From Niebla homalea (taxonomy: Eukaryota; Ascomycota; Lecanoromycetes; Lecanorales; Ramalinaceae): a DNA stretch of 64,000 bases. This document shows, piece by piece, positions 24,640 through 38,499 of the stretch. The number at the start of each line of letters is the position of its first letter. Position 1 is the stretch's first letter. The stretch covers positions 1 to 64,000 of the forward strand of contig JAHGAU010000044.1 of assembly GCA_019925105.1 (NCBI GenBank). Direction: 5' to 3'. The notes under the pieces are model-generated. The model was not told where the DNA came from. It did not search any database and worked only from the letters and a program-made list of their open reading frames with translations. Both the position numbers and the translations under genes were made by a program.

Positions 24640-25260
24640 ATAACCGAATTTTAATATTATAATTTTAAGGGTACTAAATATTAAATTTTAACGTCGTATT
24701 TTTAAAGGCGCCGAATACTAAATCTTAATATTATAATTTTAAGGGTAATTATTTTTAAGGGTACTTAAAATTAAGTATTAAGGGTAATATAAATTTTAGG
24801 TATTATAATTTAAAATTTTAAAGTATATATTTTAAGGATAATATAAAGTTTAAGTATTATGATCTTGAATTTTAAGGTATAAACTTTAAGAAAGTATAAA
24901 TTTTGGGTATCGTAATCTTAAAATTCTAGGGTATAAATTCTAGGGGGGTATAAATTTTAAGTATCGTAATCTTGAAATTTAAAATATATATTTTAAGGAT
25001 AATATAAATTTTGTGTTTCGTAATCTTGAATTTTAAGGTGTATATTCTAAAGGTAATATAAATTTTGGGTATCGCAATCTTAAAATTTAAGGTATATATT
25101 CTAAAGGTAATATAAATTTTAAGTTTTACAATCTTAAATTTTAAGGTATAAACTTTAGGGGGGTATAAATTTTAGATATCGCAATCTTGAATTTTAAAGT
25201 GCAAACTTTAAGGGTATAAACTTTTTACTATCGCAATTTTAAGGGCCTATCTTAAAATCT
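24640..25260. repeat. 53-54 bp minisatellite
   Basis: The recurring motif GGTATCGTAATCTTGAATTT begins at about 24,852, 24,905, 24,959, 25,012, 25,067, 25,121, 25,173 and 25,226, giving a period of 53-54 bp. More decayed units extend left to about 24,640. There are about 11-12 units in all. Variation between units is mostly A/G or C/T. Confidence 0.85.
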
Positions 25261-25269
25261 TAAATAACA

Positions 25270-25375
25270 GTATTTTAAAGGATAGCAACTTAGAGAATAA
25301 TGATTTAAAGGGTAATAACTTAAAGAATAATGATTTTAAGGGTAACGGTTTAAAAAACTACGACTTAAAAACTAT
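25270..25375. repeat. Short degenerate tandem repeat next to the minisatellite
   Basis: Units with AACTTAGAGAATAATGATTT and AACTTAAAGAATAATGATTT recur about every 33 bp, then fade. They may come from the same expansion-prone sequence. Confidence 0.6.
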
Positions 25376-28300
25376 ATACTACTTATTATTCTATTACTTA
25401 TTAAAGACATAGAATATATAAATATTATAAACTTAAGAAAAAGCGTATTATAGTTTTTTATAAATTTTCTTTTTCCCTTTATAACCATTATATATATATA
25501 ATAACTTATAGTAGCTTAAAGTAACTTTTCTTTTACTTAGGATAATAATTTATTACCAGGACGTTACGAAGGTCTTATATATGTTACCCATATTATAATT
25601 AATATAAATATAATTAAAAGAATATAATACGGGAGATATAATAATTATTTAAAGTATTACTTTAAATCATATTAAATAAATAGTTTAAATCTATAGGTAG
25701 AAAGTTAGGAATTAAGGGAGCTTAAGATAAAAAAGTAAAGTTAAATAATTAAGGAAGTAACGTTTAGATTCAAGGAGTTAATAAGAAAACCTTAAAGTTA
25801 TTTAAGGTAAAAAGTATATTTATACCTTTAATAATAGTTAGGTAATTAATATTAATTTAAAAAATATAAAAATCGAATTATAACGTAAGGTATTTAAGAG
25901 CTTTATTATGGATATCGATTAAGCCTATATTTAAAATAAGCTCTTTATTAACTATAATTTCGTGTTATATATATAAGTCTGGCGTAATACTATTATACGA
26001 TAATACTAGAATACTTTATTTATTATCTTAAAGGGTAATAAAATATTAAACTGCTTAACCGGCTTACACGTAAAATTTAATATATTAGCCTTAAGATTAT
26101 AATATAAATTATGACTTTATATATACGTAAATTATATATATAGATTATATATTCGCCTTTATAACTTACGCTTTAAAATATAGGTGTAAAAACGTATAAA
26201 TATAGACTTTATTAAAAGGGTAAAATAATAATAAAAAACTTTTCTTTTTTATAAAATTCTATTTAAATTAATTACTTATAATATTATTCTTAAGGGTATT
26301 TTAAAAATAATAACGTTATCTTAATATCTAAAGTCTATATTAAGTATATTAATATAAATCGTATTCATTATAATTATTATAAATATAAGCTATTATTATA
26401 TATATTATAATAAGTCCGTTAAATAATAAAGTTAAAGAATAAAGTGACTAACGCCTTTATATTCTTATAGAATCCTTTCTTTAATCCTTTTAATTTAATT
26501 ATAATATATATTATATAATATTAATCGATAATAGTTATAATAATATTAATAATTATAAGAAAATAATTAATTAATAGGTAAAGTATCTTTACGGCCGATA
26601 TCTTATTTAATATCCTTATTATTCTTAATAAATAAATTATTAAGGAAGCGGTAGTTTTTATTGAAATCGAGATTGGATATAAATAATTTTAACTTTAACT
26701 TCCGTTTTACTTAAGGTATTTTAACGAAAGTATTATATAAGATATCCGTAAAATAACTTAAGTTTATTATTTTAATAATTTATATTATTAATAACTTATT
26801 AAAATTAAAGTTATTTATAAGTACGTTATTATTATTTTATTAATTAAAATTAAGCTTAACTTTAACGGCGAATACCGATTAAATATCTACGGTATATTAA
26901 TAAATAATTTATAATATATATATAATCCGGTATATTTTATTTACGTTTAAAGGAAAAAAAAAAAAACCGTTAATTGGATTCAAAGCTTTTCTTAAATAAT
27001 ATTAATTTAATAATAAAATAAAAAATATACTTATACATAAAGATAAAATAATAATAAATAAATGCTTCGGTAAAATCGCGGAATATAACGTAATTAATTA
27101 TTTTATTTATATTATCGTTTATAATAATATCTTTTATCCGTATTTAGAATTTAATTAATTTAATTATATTAATTAATTTAAGAAGCTTGTTTTTATCTTT
27201 TCCTTTATATAATATTTTTAATTAACTTAATTAATTATAATCCTCTGCTTTATAACCTTAATTATTAAAGAGAAAAGTAAATACCGCCAGTTAAAGACTT
27301 CATTAAGGAGTACTTTATACTATAAATTAAAATATTAAAGATAATAAATACGAAATATATCGGTTAAATTTTTAAGTTAATATTATTTAATAATTAAAAA
27401 ATTATTTATTATATTTAATAGTTTTAAGCTTTTTATAATCTTAATAACCTTAATAACTATAGCGGCTTTCTTCTTAAACGTTTTATTTTTCTTAAGTGCC
27501 TTTTCTTTCTTAATTTTTTAAATATATCTTTAACTTAATTTAATTAAATTAAGTTATTTTCTGAACTATACTATATTATTTAACCTTTATTTTATAATAA
27601 TATAAAAGTTTTATCGTTAAGTAAAAATAAATCTTTTAAAGATAAAGAAGAATTATTAAGATCTTTAAAATCGGATTTAATCTAATTTTCTGTCGGATTA
27701 ATTATATTAAATGATTAAGTATTATTTTTAATTATGATTTTTATACGTTTTACTGGTTTTATCGGTATTAAACTTTAAGATAATTTATTTTTTAATACAT
27801 TATTATTATTATAGCGTATTCTTTTATTTTTAACTTTCTTTTTTAATAATAATAGTTTATTCTTTAATAACTTAACCAATATTTTCTTTAACTTTAATAA
27901 AAGCGAAGGTTTCTTTAATAATTATAGAAATCCTACTTTTATAGCCGATACTTTTTACGTACTTATAATCTATTAATATAATTAATTAAATTAAAGTATA
28001 TTATGAATATTAAATCGGAGAATCTATTATAATAGCTTAATTAAAAGACTTATAAACTTTAAATAAAGAAGCTTACGTAAATAATATTTCCGTTATTACT
28101 TATAAAGCTTTAACGGTTCTCCCTTTAATAAGTATTATAATAAAATATATGAAAAATAAAGGAATAAAGAAAATATTAATAAATAATATGTAATCAAAAA
28201 TAAATAAAAAACCGTAAGAAGGATATAATAACGTTCCGTATAATATTAACGATTTATAATATATAAGGGACACGTAAAAATAATAGTTATTAACGGCTTA

Positions 28301-30032
28301 ACGGGTATAAGGCTAAATTTTATAGCCCAATTTTTAATAAATATTAAGGTTAAAATCCGATTATTTAACTTACGTTATTATAATATTATAAATCTATTAT
28401 ATAATCTAGTTAAATCTATATAATAGTAAGATAATCCTTATTTATATATATGCTTATATTAAAAATTATAAAGTAGATCGGAAGCAAAATAATAGGTTAC
28501 CTTTAATAAGTAGACCTTTTTATAGAATTCCAACGCCGGTTATAAATCTTAACCTTATTACGTTAATAGCGATATTATTAATTTCTTAATAGAATTAAAG
28601 ATATTTAATTTTTTACTTTAAGTTATTATTAATAATTAAGTAATAATAGTATAACTAACTAATAAATCTAGAGTCTTACGGTAACCTTCCTTTTTCCTTT
28701 TTAACCTTAAAGTACGTAACTGCGCGCGGTTAATATCCCTTTAAAAAAGCGATTATACTATTTAAAGTTAAATAAATATATAGAATAAGCTTATTGTTTA
28801 TTAGCTTTATAGAATAGAGCTTAGAAACCCGTATAAACCGGTAGGTTAATTCCCAGTTATATTTAAAATGCTCCCCCCTAAAATTTACCACCTTATTAAT
28901 ACCCTTACTTATAGTAATCCTCCTCTGACCTTAAGTAAGTCTTTTTGATTTCTCTAAATTCCTTAAATACATAATAATATTATATAATATAATATATACT
29001 ATTAATATATTCGATTTTCTAGCTCTTTATTATATCTTCTTAACTTATTATATTCCTTTATATTTATAAACTTGTTTATTTTAAATCGATCTTTAAGTTA
29101 ATATATCTTAATCTTTTTACTTAATTAATTTTTAATCGTTCGTTATATTATAAAATTATTAATCCGATTTTCTTATTTTTTATTTCCTTTTATTTTTCTA
29201 TCATAATATACTATTATAAATCTTATATTTTATTATTTTAAAATTATAAACTTAATTACTTATAAATATTACCGGTAACTCTTTATTAATAATTCTTAAG
29301 CTTTATCCGATTCTTATTATTTTATATACGTACGTTTATATTAATTATATAATTAACTTTTATACTTAATATTAAATATTTACCTTTAACTTTTTTTTAA
29401 TAAAATCCTTTCTTAATTTTATTTTTTAAGTCCCTTAAGGTTTTCTGAATCGTTTTTTTTATTTTTAAAACTTAAGCGTTTCTTTAAATCTTAACTTATA
29501 TTTTAAAGATTTAAGTATTTTTAGAAGTTTAATTTTATAATTTAAGGACTTAAGTAATTCTTTAAATTTAATCTTTTAATTTTTTATTTAAATATTATAA
29601 TAAATATTTCTAAATACCGCGTATTAAAATCTTTTAAGTTAAATTAAAAAAACGTTAGAACGGGATCTTAATATATTGGATTAAAAAAAGCGAAATTTAT
29701 TATTTAAAATTAATAAAAAAAAAAGGGAGGGTAATTAAACCGGGATAAGTATTTAACGTAAAATTAAGAAGTTAAATAATAAGTAAAGGATTTAATAATT
29801 TTAAGGCAGAATAAAAAGACCTTAAATATAAGTTATTCTTATTATTAGATAATAAAAGTAATAATAATCTAGAAACGCCGTAATTAACTTTAATTAATAT
29901 AATAATCGGTTAATAATTTAACGTAAATTAAAGCTTTAAATTTAAGAATCCGATAAATATTAACTTAAATAAATATAAAATATAATCGATATTATAAATA
30001 ATATTTTTTATATTATTAAAAATATACTTAAT
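25376..30032. other. Decayed region, unassigned
   Basis: About 4.7 kb. Minus-strand purine bias suggests an old coding strand. Near 28,880-28,980 the minus strand reads VFKEFREIKKTYLRSEED, followed by a GGGGGGAGCA tract at about 28,868-28,884. This could be the end of a retroelement polyprotein next to a polypurine tract, or simply part of a frame. No polymerase, integrase or transposase block could be read, and no boundaries were found. Confidence 0.45.
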
Positions 30033-30044
30033 ATATAAACGGAT

Positions 30045-30415
30045 GAGGTGACAATAGCACACGTGTTGGTGAGGACATTCAGTGGTGCAATTGGAATTTT
30101 GAAATTTTAACATTAAACAGACCCGTAAGGTAACGGAAGAGTAATAAGTTTAAAGGTAACCTTTAAATAGATTCAATCATAGTATTATAGGTTTTCTTAG
30201 AAAAAACGTATAAATAAATTCTTACTCTTTAAACGGCTATAAATGCTTTTAGCCCTTAAGACGAAAGTAAAGGTTAAGTAAATACCGGTTTTTATTCTTA
30301 ATATAATAGATATCGGGTTTTTACAGTTATTAATAAAGTTAAATGGCCGAGTATTAAGGAACGCCGGAATTAGCCTAGCTAGATCCGTAGTATAAATCAA
30401 TCAATCAATTAATCA
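30045..30415 (+). mobile_element. LINE E, 371 bp 5'-truncated LINE copy
   Basis: The 3' end of a C/D-subgroup LINE, inserted with a 12 bp target duplication ATATAAACGGAT (30,033-30,044 and 30,416-30,427) and ending in an (AATC)n tail. Its first ~120 bp keep many CpA and TpG sites (for example GACAATAGCACACGTGTTGG), while the homologous stretch of LINE C (about 38,360-38,460, minus strand) has TpA in their place. It therefore preserves a near-original sequence of the family. That part can be read HVLVR, perhaps the end of ORF2. The remaining ~250 bp is RIP-mutated like the other copies. Confidence 0.9.
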
Positions 30416-30427
30416 ATATAAACGGAT

Positions 30428-33400
30428 AATAATATTAATAAAGAAGACGAAGATAAGAATAATAATTTACTTAATAATAAAGTCGGAATTAATTAAACCG
30501 GAATTAATAATTTATAAATTAATATATTTAATAATACTTTTAAAGAAAAAAAGGATACTATAGAATAACTATTAACTTTTATTACTTTAAGCGTTAACTT
30601 ATCGATACCTTTTTTAACGCGGCGTTTATTTATACTCAATAAATTAATAATATTATTTTTTTTATATAATATTTACTCTTTAATATTAAATAATTAATTT
30701 AAGTTATAATTATTATATTAATTTATTAAAAGTTTTTAATATATTAAAAGATTTATAATAGTTATAAGAATTATTATATATTGTTTCTATTATAAAGAAA
30801 TATATCTATAAATAACTCTTTATTATTAGCTTACGATAAGTATAAGTATCCGTTACGATTATAAAATAATTAATTCAAAAATTAAAGTAAAATAAAAAAA
30901 AAGAAATTAAGGAAAAGGTTAAAAAGCTTATTTTTTTTAATTTTATTAACTTATTTAAGACGGCGCTTTCTTTATTATTATACCGTATTAAAATTTATAT
31001 AGGTATAAAGTATTTTATTAACGAACCCTTAAAACTTTATTAATAAATATTATAATTATCCTTTATTAAGGTATATTCCGGAGAATATATACGTTTTATT
31101 AATTAAAGTTTAATATTCTTATTAAATATTATTTAACATTACTATAAGTCGGATAAATATCTTTATAAAGTAAAAGATATAATTAACTTTTACCGCGGTA
31201 GGATATTTATTATTGGGCGTAATTATCGTATAAATAATATTACGTTTACCGGTCGTATTAAATATTTTATCCGGCCCTTTACCTTCTTTATTAATCTGGG
31301 TAATTCCGGTAGAATCACCTTTAATTTCCCTTTATTTTATAATATAATTATTATAGAATTATTTTTATTAATATATAAAGAGCATCGTATTATAATACGG
31401 GATATTCTTAAGATAAAGATTAACGTTTATTACGATTATCGATTTAAATATACGTAAGCTTTAAACGCTTTTTATCGTTAAGAATTTATTATAAGGTATA
31501 TATTTAACTTCCGATTTAAAATATTTAATCCGTTATTTCTTATTTTTTTAATTTATAAAAAATTAAAATTAAAGGAATATATTCGTTTTTACTTATTAAA
31601 ATTCATAATTTCGAATAATTTATATATTTTTATATTTCCTTTTATTAATAGATTTAGGCTATATTGGAATATATATTATATTTTATTTAATATTTATATA
31701 ATTATTATAAGACTTTTATAAAAAAAAGGAAAAGGCGGATAAATATATTAACTTTAATATTAAATCCATATAAAGCTTTTTGAATTATTATAATTAGGGT
31801 TTTATAACCCTTATTAATAAAACTTAATTATAACTTAAATATTAATATTAGAAAATAAGAAACCTAACTTAATATATTTATTTTTATATATATAAAAGAT
31901 ATAAAATAATAAATAAAGAGTTCAGGATTTAACTTTATACTCGGTATATACGGGTATAATAAATATCTTATTAAGAAAGATTAACGGTATAACTTAACTT
32001 TTAATATTTACTTTTACGGACGGACTTATTATAAAGTACTTAAAGTAAAAAGAAAAATTAACGTTACTTATAATAAAGCTAAAGACTTTACCAACTTAAA
32101 TATATTGCCCGCTTAAATACCTTTTATAATTATCTCTTTATTACTTAATATAATCCGATTACGTTTAAATAATATAATATATTTAGAATTTAACGGTTTA
32201 ATAAAGTAAATATAATAAGTCCTCTTAAATACCGTACTTATAAAAACCATAAAAAACCTTTATAATATTAAGCTTTATAGTTTTCCTTTCTTACCCGGAT
32301 AAGGGAAATTATAATTAATTTATTATTTTAATTTTTATTATATATAAAAATATATAAAACTTTTAATTATTTACTTTTTAATTCTACGTATATAGCTTTA
32401 AGCCGATTATATTTAACCGTTATTTTTAAGGGTTATAAAAACGGTTATAATAAATACTATTAATCTTTAAGATAAAGATTATATTGTTATTATATATATA
32501 ATTATAATAAGAAATAACTCGATTATTATTATATTTTTTATATTATATAAGTAACGTAATAACGTTTAAATTAATTTTTTAAAATATCGGATAATATTCT
32601 AGAAATTATATAAATATATAATATTAATATTTATTAATAGTTTTAAGAAAGGCGTTATCTTAATCTTTAATAAAAATAATTTTCCGGGATAATCGGATAA
32701 GGATAAAAATATATTTATAAATAGCAATTTATAGTAAATCGGCCATTATAACTTTAAAGCGGTAAAAAAGATATTTATAACATTAAAAAAATAATTTAAA
32801 AAGGTATTAACGTATAATAATATTTATAACAGATTTAATATATATATAAAGCTTTATTATACGGAGGTTATAATAAAATACGCGATATTTAATAATTATA
32901 TTATATTTTTTAATAAAGATAAATATAGGTATAATTACGGATAATAAGTTATTTCTTTAAATTTTATTTAATTTATTTTTAAAATTTTTAAGTATAATAT
33001 TTAATATATTAACTATTAAAATATCATTAATACTCTTTTATAGAAAGAATAATTAAATTAATTTATTTACTTTACGTTAATAAGTATTTAACGTAATAAT
33101 AAACCCGTATTATCTTAAATAATAAAAGATATCTATACCGTTTATCTTATATTACTGGATAACTTATTATTATATTCTGAAAAGTTAAATTAAGTAAATA
33201 TTATCCAGGAAAGTAAAATAACAATAAATTTAAACCCGATTTATTAATAAACCGCCTTAAAGTAAGCTATATTTGTAATATCCTTAAATATCCTATAAGA
33301 TTTAATCGCTTACATACGTAATATCTATTTTACCGAATAATTCAATAAGTTTATATAATAGATTGTAAATATTAAAATATAATTTTATTTCCGTATAGGC

Positions 33401-35850
33401 GTATTTAATAGTATTAGAAGTTTATATTTATTAATCCGTAAGTTTTATATATTAAATTCTGAATCTATTAATTTATTACTTAATAAGTTATCTTATTAAA
33501 TATATATTAATTAATATATTTAAATTTAAAAAGTCAGAGAATTATATAAGTTTTTATATTAATAATTTTATGTTTATCCGTAATAATTAACTTATAAGAT
33601 TTAATACGATTTTCTTAGATAAATTATTATATAATTAAATCAAGATCTTTATAATTATTAAGCTCCTTTAACCTTTATTATTAGAAGTAAATAAGATTAA
33701 TAAAGTTTTAAGTACTTTTTTCTTAACGGTATTTAAAATTAGCTTAATCGTTAACCTTTTTAATATTTTACTTACTACGAACTACTTTTTATATATTAAT
33801 TTATATATTTAAAATAATAAAAGTCTTAAATTAATTAAGGGCGGTTAAAAATTATTATTATAATAATAATATAATATTTAATTTATATAAATTTAATAAA
33901 AAGGTACTTTAATAAAGTCTATAGGCGGGCGATTTAAGGCTTAATACTTTAATAATTATCAGAAAATTAAGAACAAATATAATATATAATTTTATAATTC
34001 AAGTTCTTATAATTTATATATTTACTTAATAATTATTAAATATAAAGACGGGTTAACTATATATAAGCAATAAAGTTAAATAGATTTTTAACTGGATATT
34101 TAAGGTATTAAGAAAGGGGTTCCTTAATTAAGCTCGTAATTAAACGATTATAAATAAAAATATTAAGTAAAAGAATTAAGTATTAAACTTAAAGTTAAAG
34201 ACTTTATATAGAAATATAAATATTTAAAATATTTTAACCTTTAAGTAAACATAAATAATTATAAACTTATAAATATATAGATAAATTTATTGAAGATTTT
34301 TACGATAAACCTTTATAATAAACCTTATTAGATTAAGATTAGAAGAATAAAGTTACTATTAAGGTATATCGTCTATTTATACGTAAAGACTTTATATATA
34401 AATATAAATACGTTTAATTTTTTTAACCTTATATTTATTAACTATATTATATAATTATATTATTATATTATTTACGTTATCTTAAACTTATCTTATATAA
34501 CTTATTAATATTCTTTACTTATTTTTATATATATTTATAATTTATTAAGTTTTATCGGAATACTTATTAAGGAAAGTTTAAACTAAGATCCTACCTTTTA
34601 AAAATCTTTATAAACGTTAATTATCAGATCTTATAGAAGTTATATTTACGTTTACCAATAATAAAAAGGCTTTTAAATAATTACTTAAAGTAATTATTAT
34701 ATACGCCTATAAACGAAGCCAATAATAAGATTTATATAAATCCCTTATTAACTATAATTAATGCTTAAATATATTAGTAATTTCTTATTCCTATAACTAT
34801 AAAGGTAATTAAGCTGGCAGTTAGGTAATTTAGGGTTCCAAATTCAAAATATAAAACATAGCTTTAAATATCTTTATTAAACTTAAAGCATTTACTTAAT
34901 TATAAGCTTAATTATCCCCAGAATTTAAAACCTTAAGTCTATTATTTATAAGTAGCCTTATAATCGGGCTCTTAAATTTAAGACCTTCCCTTTTTTCCTA
35001 TTAAAGATAATTAATTAAGGGATAAGTATATTTATTAACTTAACGTTAATTATAATTAAAATATTCTTATCCTTTTTAATATCTCATATTACCCCTTTAA
35101 ACTTATAAATATTAATATATTATTTATATAATTACGATATTTATTTTTTCTTTATTGTTTTTTATTTTTTAAAACCTTTTCCTTATGTAGTAATTAATCT
35201 CGCTTTTATAATTTTTATACCTTTAATTTCTTACCTTTTTCCCAGAAAAATCGTAACGTAAATAATGTTTATTTTTTAATTTTAATGAAAATATTTAAAT
35301 AGCTTACGAATATATTAAGTAATATTATACGTAATATCCTTTTATTTCCTTAAATTTAAATAATAATCTCTTTATTCATTTATTCTTAATATTAATATTA
35401 TTAATATACTTAATTAACTTATTTACCTTTTTCCCCTTTATATTATTTTTTTAATCCTCCCCGTATTTTTTAATTATTTTCTGAGTTTCTTAATATGCCC
35501 CCGGTTTCTTTAATATCCTTATAATCCTCATTTTCCTTTTAAATTATAGTAAGATTATCGTTATTAGTTTACTTATTAAAAAATCTATTATTTTAATTAT
35601 TAAATTTTCGGATTTCATTTTTTTAACTTAATTTATAATTATTACTTAAAAAAAACTATTAAGGGGAAATTTTACGATACGGGAAGAATAAGCGTTACGT
35701 TATTATAAATGTATTTAATTAATTTTATTTATAATAATAAGAAATTTTTATTTCTTATTTTTAGAATTAATTAAAAGTCTAGATTATATTATATAAGTTT
35801 TAAACTTTTCATTTTAAATTAATATTCTTACTTAAATTAATTAAATACCG
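30428..35850. other. Decayed region with a possible integrase trace
   Basis: About 5.4 kb, no surviving gene. On the plus strand near 32,905-33,110 the reading IGIITDNKLF and then YH...ERIIK recalls the gypsy integrase blocks IITDxxxxF and YHPQTDGQTERxN, but the support is weak. At 31,290-31,480 there is a longer readable plus-strand peptide (INLGNSGRITFNFPLFYN) that I do not recognise. An imperfect ~40 bp direct repeat occurs at about 34,196 and 34,388. Confidence 0.4.
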
Positions 35851-36640
35851 GCTTTAAAATCATTATAACGATAATAATAAATATTATAAGTAGAATTATA
35901 CTGTTTTTTAATAGCTGCTTTATCTTTATCTTTTTATTATCCGATTATTAAAAAACAATAAAAGTACTATAACGTACTATATAATTTTACTATTTTTTTT
36001 AAAAAGAAAATTCTTACTTTAAAGTATAGATTCATATTTTTAAAATTATTATAACGAATATTATAAAAGTTATACGCCGGTCTTTATAAGTTTTTATCTT
36101 TATAAATTTTACCCGTTTATTAAAAAATAATAAAAAGTCTATAACGTACTATATACTTTTATTATTTCTTTTTTTAAAAGAATAATCTTACCTTAAAATA
36201 TAAATTTATATCTTTAACATTATTATAACGGATATTATAGAAATTATAAGCCGGTCTATATAAATCTTTATTTTTATAAAGAAATTTTCTTATTACCCGA
36301 TTATTAAAGAATAATAAAAACTTAACGTACCGTATAATTTTATTACTTCTTTTTTAAAAATTAAAAGTCTTACTTTAAAGTACGGATTTATATCTTTAAA
36401 ATTATTATAATAAATATTATTAATGCTATAAGCTTATTTTTAAATTTATTTTTATTAAAAAGTTATATTATAATATAAAATTATTAAAATCTTAATAACT
36501 TACCGTTAAAATTTATTCTTTTTTATTTAAAAAGAATACCTTTATTTCAGAATAAAAATTAAAGCCTTTAAAAGTATTATAACGAATAATATAAATATTA
36601 AAATGATTTTTAATTCTTAATTTTTATTTTTTATGGGGAT
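35850..36640. repeat. ~175 bp tandem satellite, about four units
   Basis: A block containing ATAACGTACTATA, a C/T-rich run, then ATTATTATAACGAATATTAT recurs. The TAACGTAC landmark is at about 35,970, 36,142 and 36,323, and in decayed form near 36,492, giving spacings of about 172-181 bp. The last unit is the most diverged. Strong pyrimidine/purine asymmetry between strands is seen in every unit. Confidence 0.8.
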
Positions 36641-37979
36641 TACCTTTATTATGATTATTAATAAGTTCTATTCTTCTTTTATAATAATATTAATATCTTA
36701 ATATTATAAAACTTAAAATTTAATTATACGTATTAAAAAGATTTTTAAATTTTAAAAATATATATACTTATAAAAAAAGAGAAAAAACGCGTAATATAAA
36801 CTTTTTATACTTAAATTTTCTTTATATTACGGATATAAAAGGAGGTAAAAAAGAACTTTAAAATAAAAGAATAAAATATTAATAATATTTTATTAACTTA
36901 TTAAGATATTTAAAAAAAGAAAAAATGCTTTAAAATAAGAATAAGATAAAGGAATAAATTGTAAATAAGCCTTTATTAACCTATATAAAAAAGAATACTT
37001 TAAGGATAAAAAGGAAGTACTTAAGGGTAATTTTAAGCTCCTTATAAAGATTTCGAAGAAATACTAAGGCGATTTATTAAGACGTTAATAAAGATTTATT
37101 AAAATAAAAGAGTCCCTTATAAAAGCTCCTTAAAGCCTTTATAAAAAATTAAGGTCGGCATTTGAAAACTTAAAAATAATATTAAAAAAGGTTAAAAAGG
37201 TCTTCGGGGGACGTTAAATAAGTTATTCCGAGAAGTTAAGTATACCGTCCGAAAGTCTTTAGCGGGCCGTTAAAGTATAAAGGTTTTTAATTTAAGTTAC
37301 CGTTAAAGACTTTATAGCGATAAGGCCCGAGTTAATATAAACGATTTACAGGAATAAAAGGAAACAGGAAAAAGATAAATTAAAGGTTAAAGTGGTAATT
37401 ATTAAAGTATTAATTAATTATGAAAGGATCTAAATAATATTATAGAATATTATAATTAATAAAGCTTATAATAAAGCTTATAATAAAGGTAATAAGATTA
37501 AAGAGTAATAACCGTAATCGGAAGATTCTTAAATTAAAAAATAAGACCGGTATTAAGAATACCTTTATAAATAACGATATATAATTATAAAGTATTAATG
37601 AAGTCAGGAATTAAATACGATAATATAAGGGTTTATAGTTATTTAAACCTTAATAATTCCGGATAATATAAATATATTAAATACTACGGATTAAAAAGAA
37701 TAAAATAAAGGAAGGAAATTAAATATTATTAATTTAATTAAAAAGAAAAGAAATATTAAATATTAAAGTAAAAACGATATTTTTAACGTTTATAACGTTT
37801 ATAAAATATATTTTTTTCTTTAAGGAATCTATTAATATTTATATATTAACGTTGGGATAAGCGTTAATTAATTTATTATTTTTATAACTTAAAAATTAAA
37901 TATTATTAAGATTATTGATTTTTATACTTTAGATTTATAGATATAATTATATAATTAACTTTTAGTTTAAGTAATTACT

Positions 37980-37982
<3 letters not shown>
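36641..37982. other. Decayed purine-rich sequence, unassigned
   Basis: The plus strand is A/G-rich from about 36,760. It contains a CpG-richer patch at 37,140-37,400 but no recognisable motif. Confidence 0.45.

Positions 37983-38012
<30 letters not shown>
37983..38012. repeat. (AT)15 microsatellite
   Basis: Uninterrupted AT dinucleotides just upstream of LINE C. Confidence 0.95.
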
Positions 38013-38014
<2 letters not shown>

Positions 38015-38499
38015 TAAATAAATATAATAAAATAAAGTAATAAACCTATAATAGAAAGTTAAAATAGATTAATTTGATTGATTGATTAATTGATTTATAC
38101 TACGGATCTAGCTAGGTTAATTCCGGCGTTCCTTAATACTCGGTTATTTAACCTTATTAATAACCGTAAAAACCCGATATCTATTATATTAAGAATAAAA
38201 ACCGGCGTTTATTTAGTTTTTATTCTTATTTTAAAAGCTAAAAACATTTATAACCGTTTAAAAAGTAAAAATTTATTTATATGTTTTTTCTAAGAAAACC
38301 TATAATATTATAATTAAATCCACTTAAAGGTTACCCCTGGATTTATTACTTTTCCGTTATTTTACGGGTTTATTTAATATTAAAATTTTAAAATTTTAAA
38401 ATTCCGATTATATTATTAAATATCCTTATTAATATATATATTATTATTATCTTACTTATATAATTCTATTAACTGATATAATATTATTTTTTATACCGT

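Noticed and set aside
24640..25260. CRISPR array
   Set aside because: Units are contiguous and diverged, without unique spacers, and the setting is eukaryotic.
28868..28884. Polypurine tract marking an LTR on the minus strand
   Set aside because: GGGGGGAGCA is suggestive, but no matching LTR pair or TG start was found on either side; kept only as a remark in the region entry.
29928..30113. 61-codon minus-strand frame with several Cys and His, resembling a zinc finger
   Set aside because: It is antisense to the clean 5' end of LINE E and crosses its target duplication border at 30,044/30,045, so it is not an inherited gene.
30197..30400. 67-codon frame, nearly the same as one at 38,090-38,293
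   Set aside because: Both are antisense to the LINE 3' UTR in copies E and C; their similarity is just repeat homology, not protein conservation.
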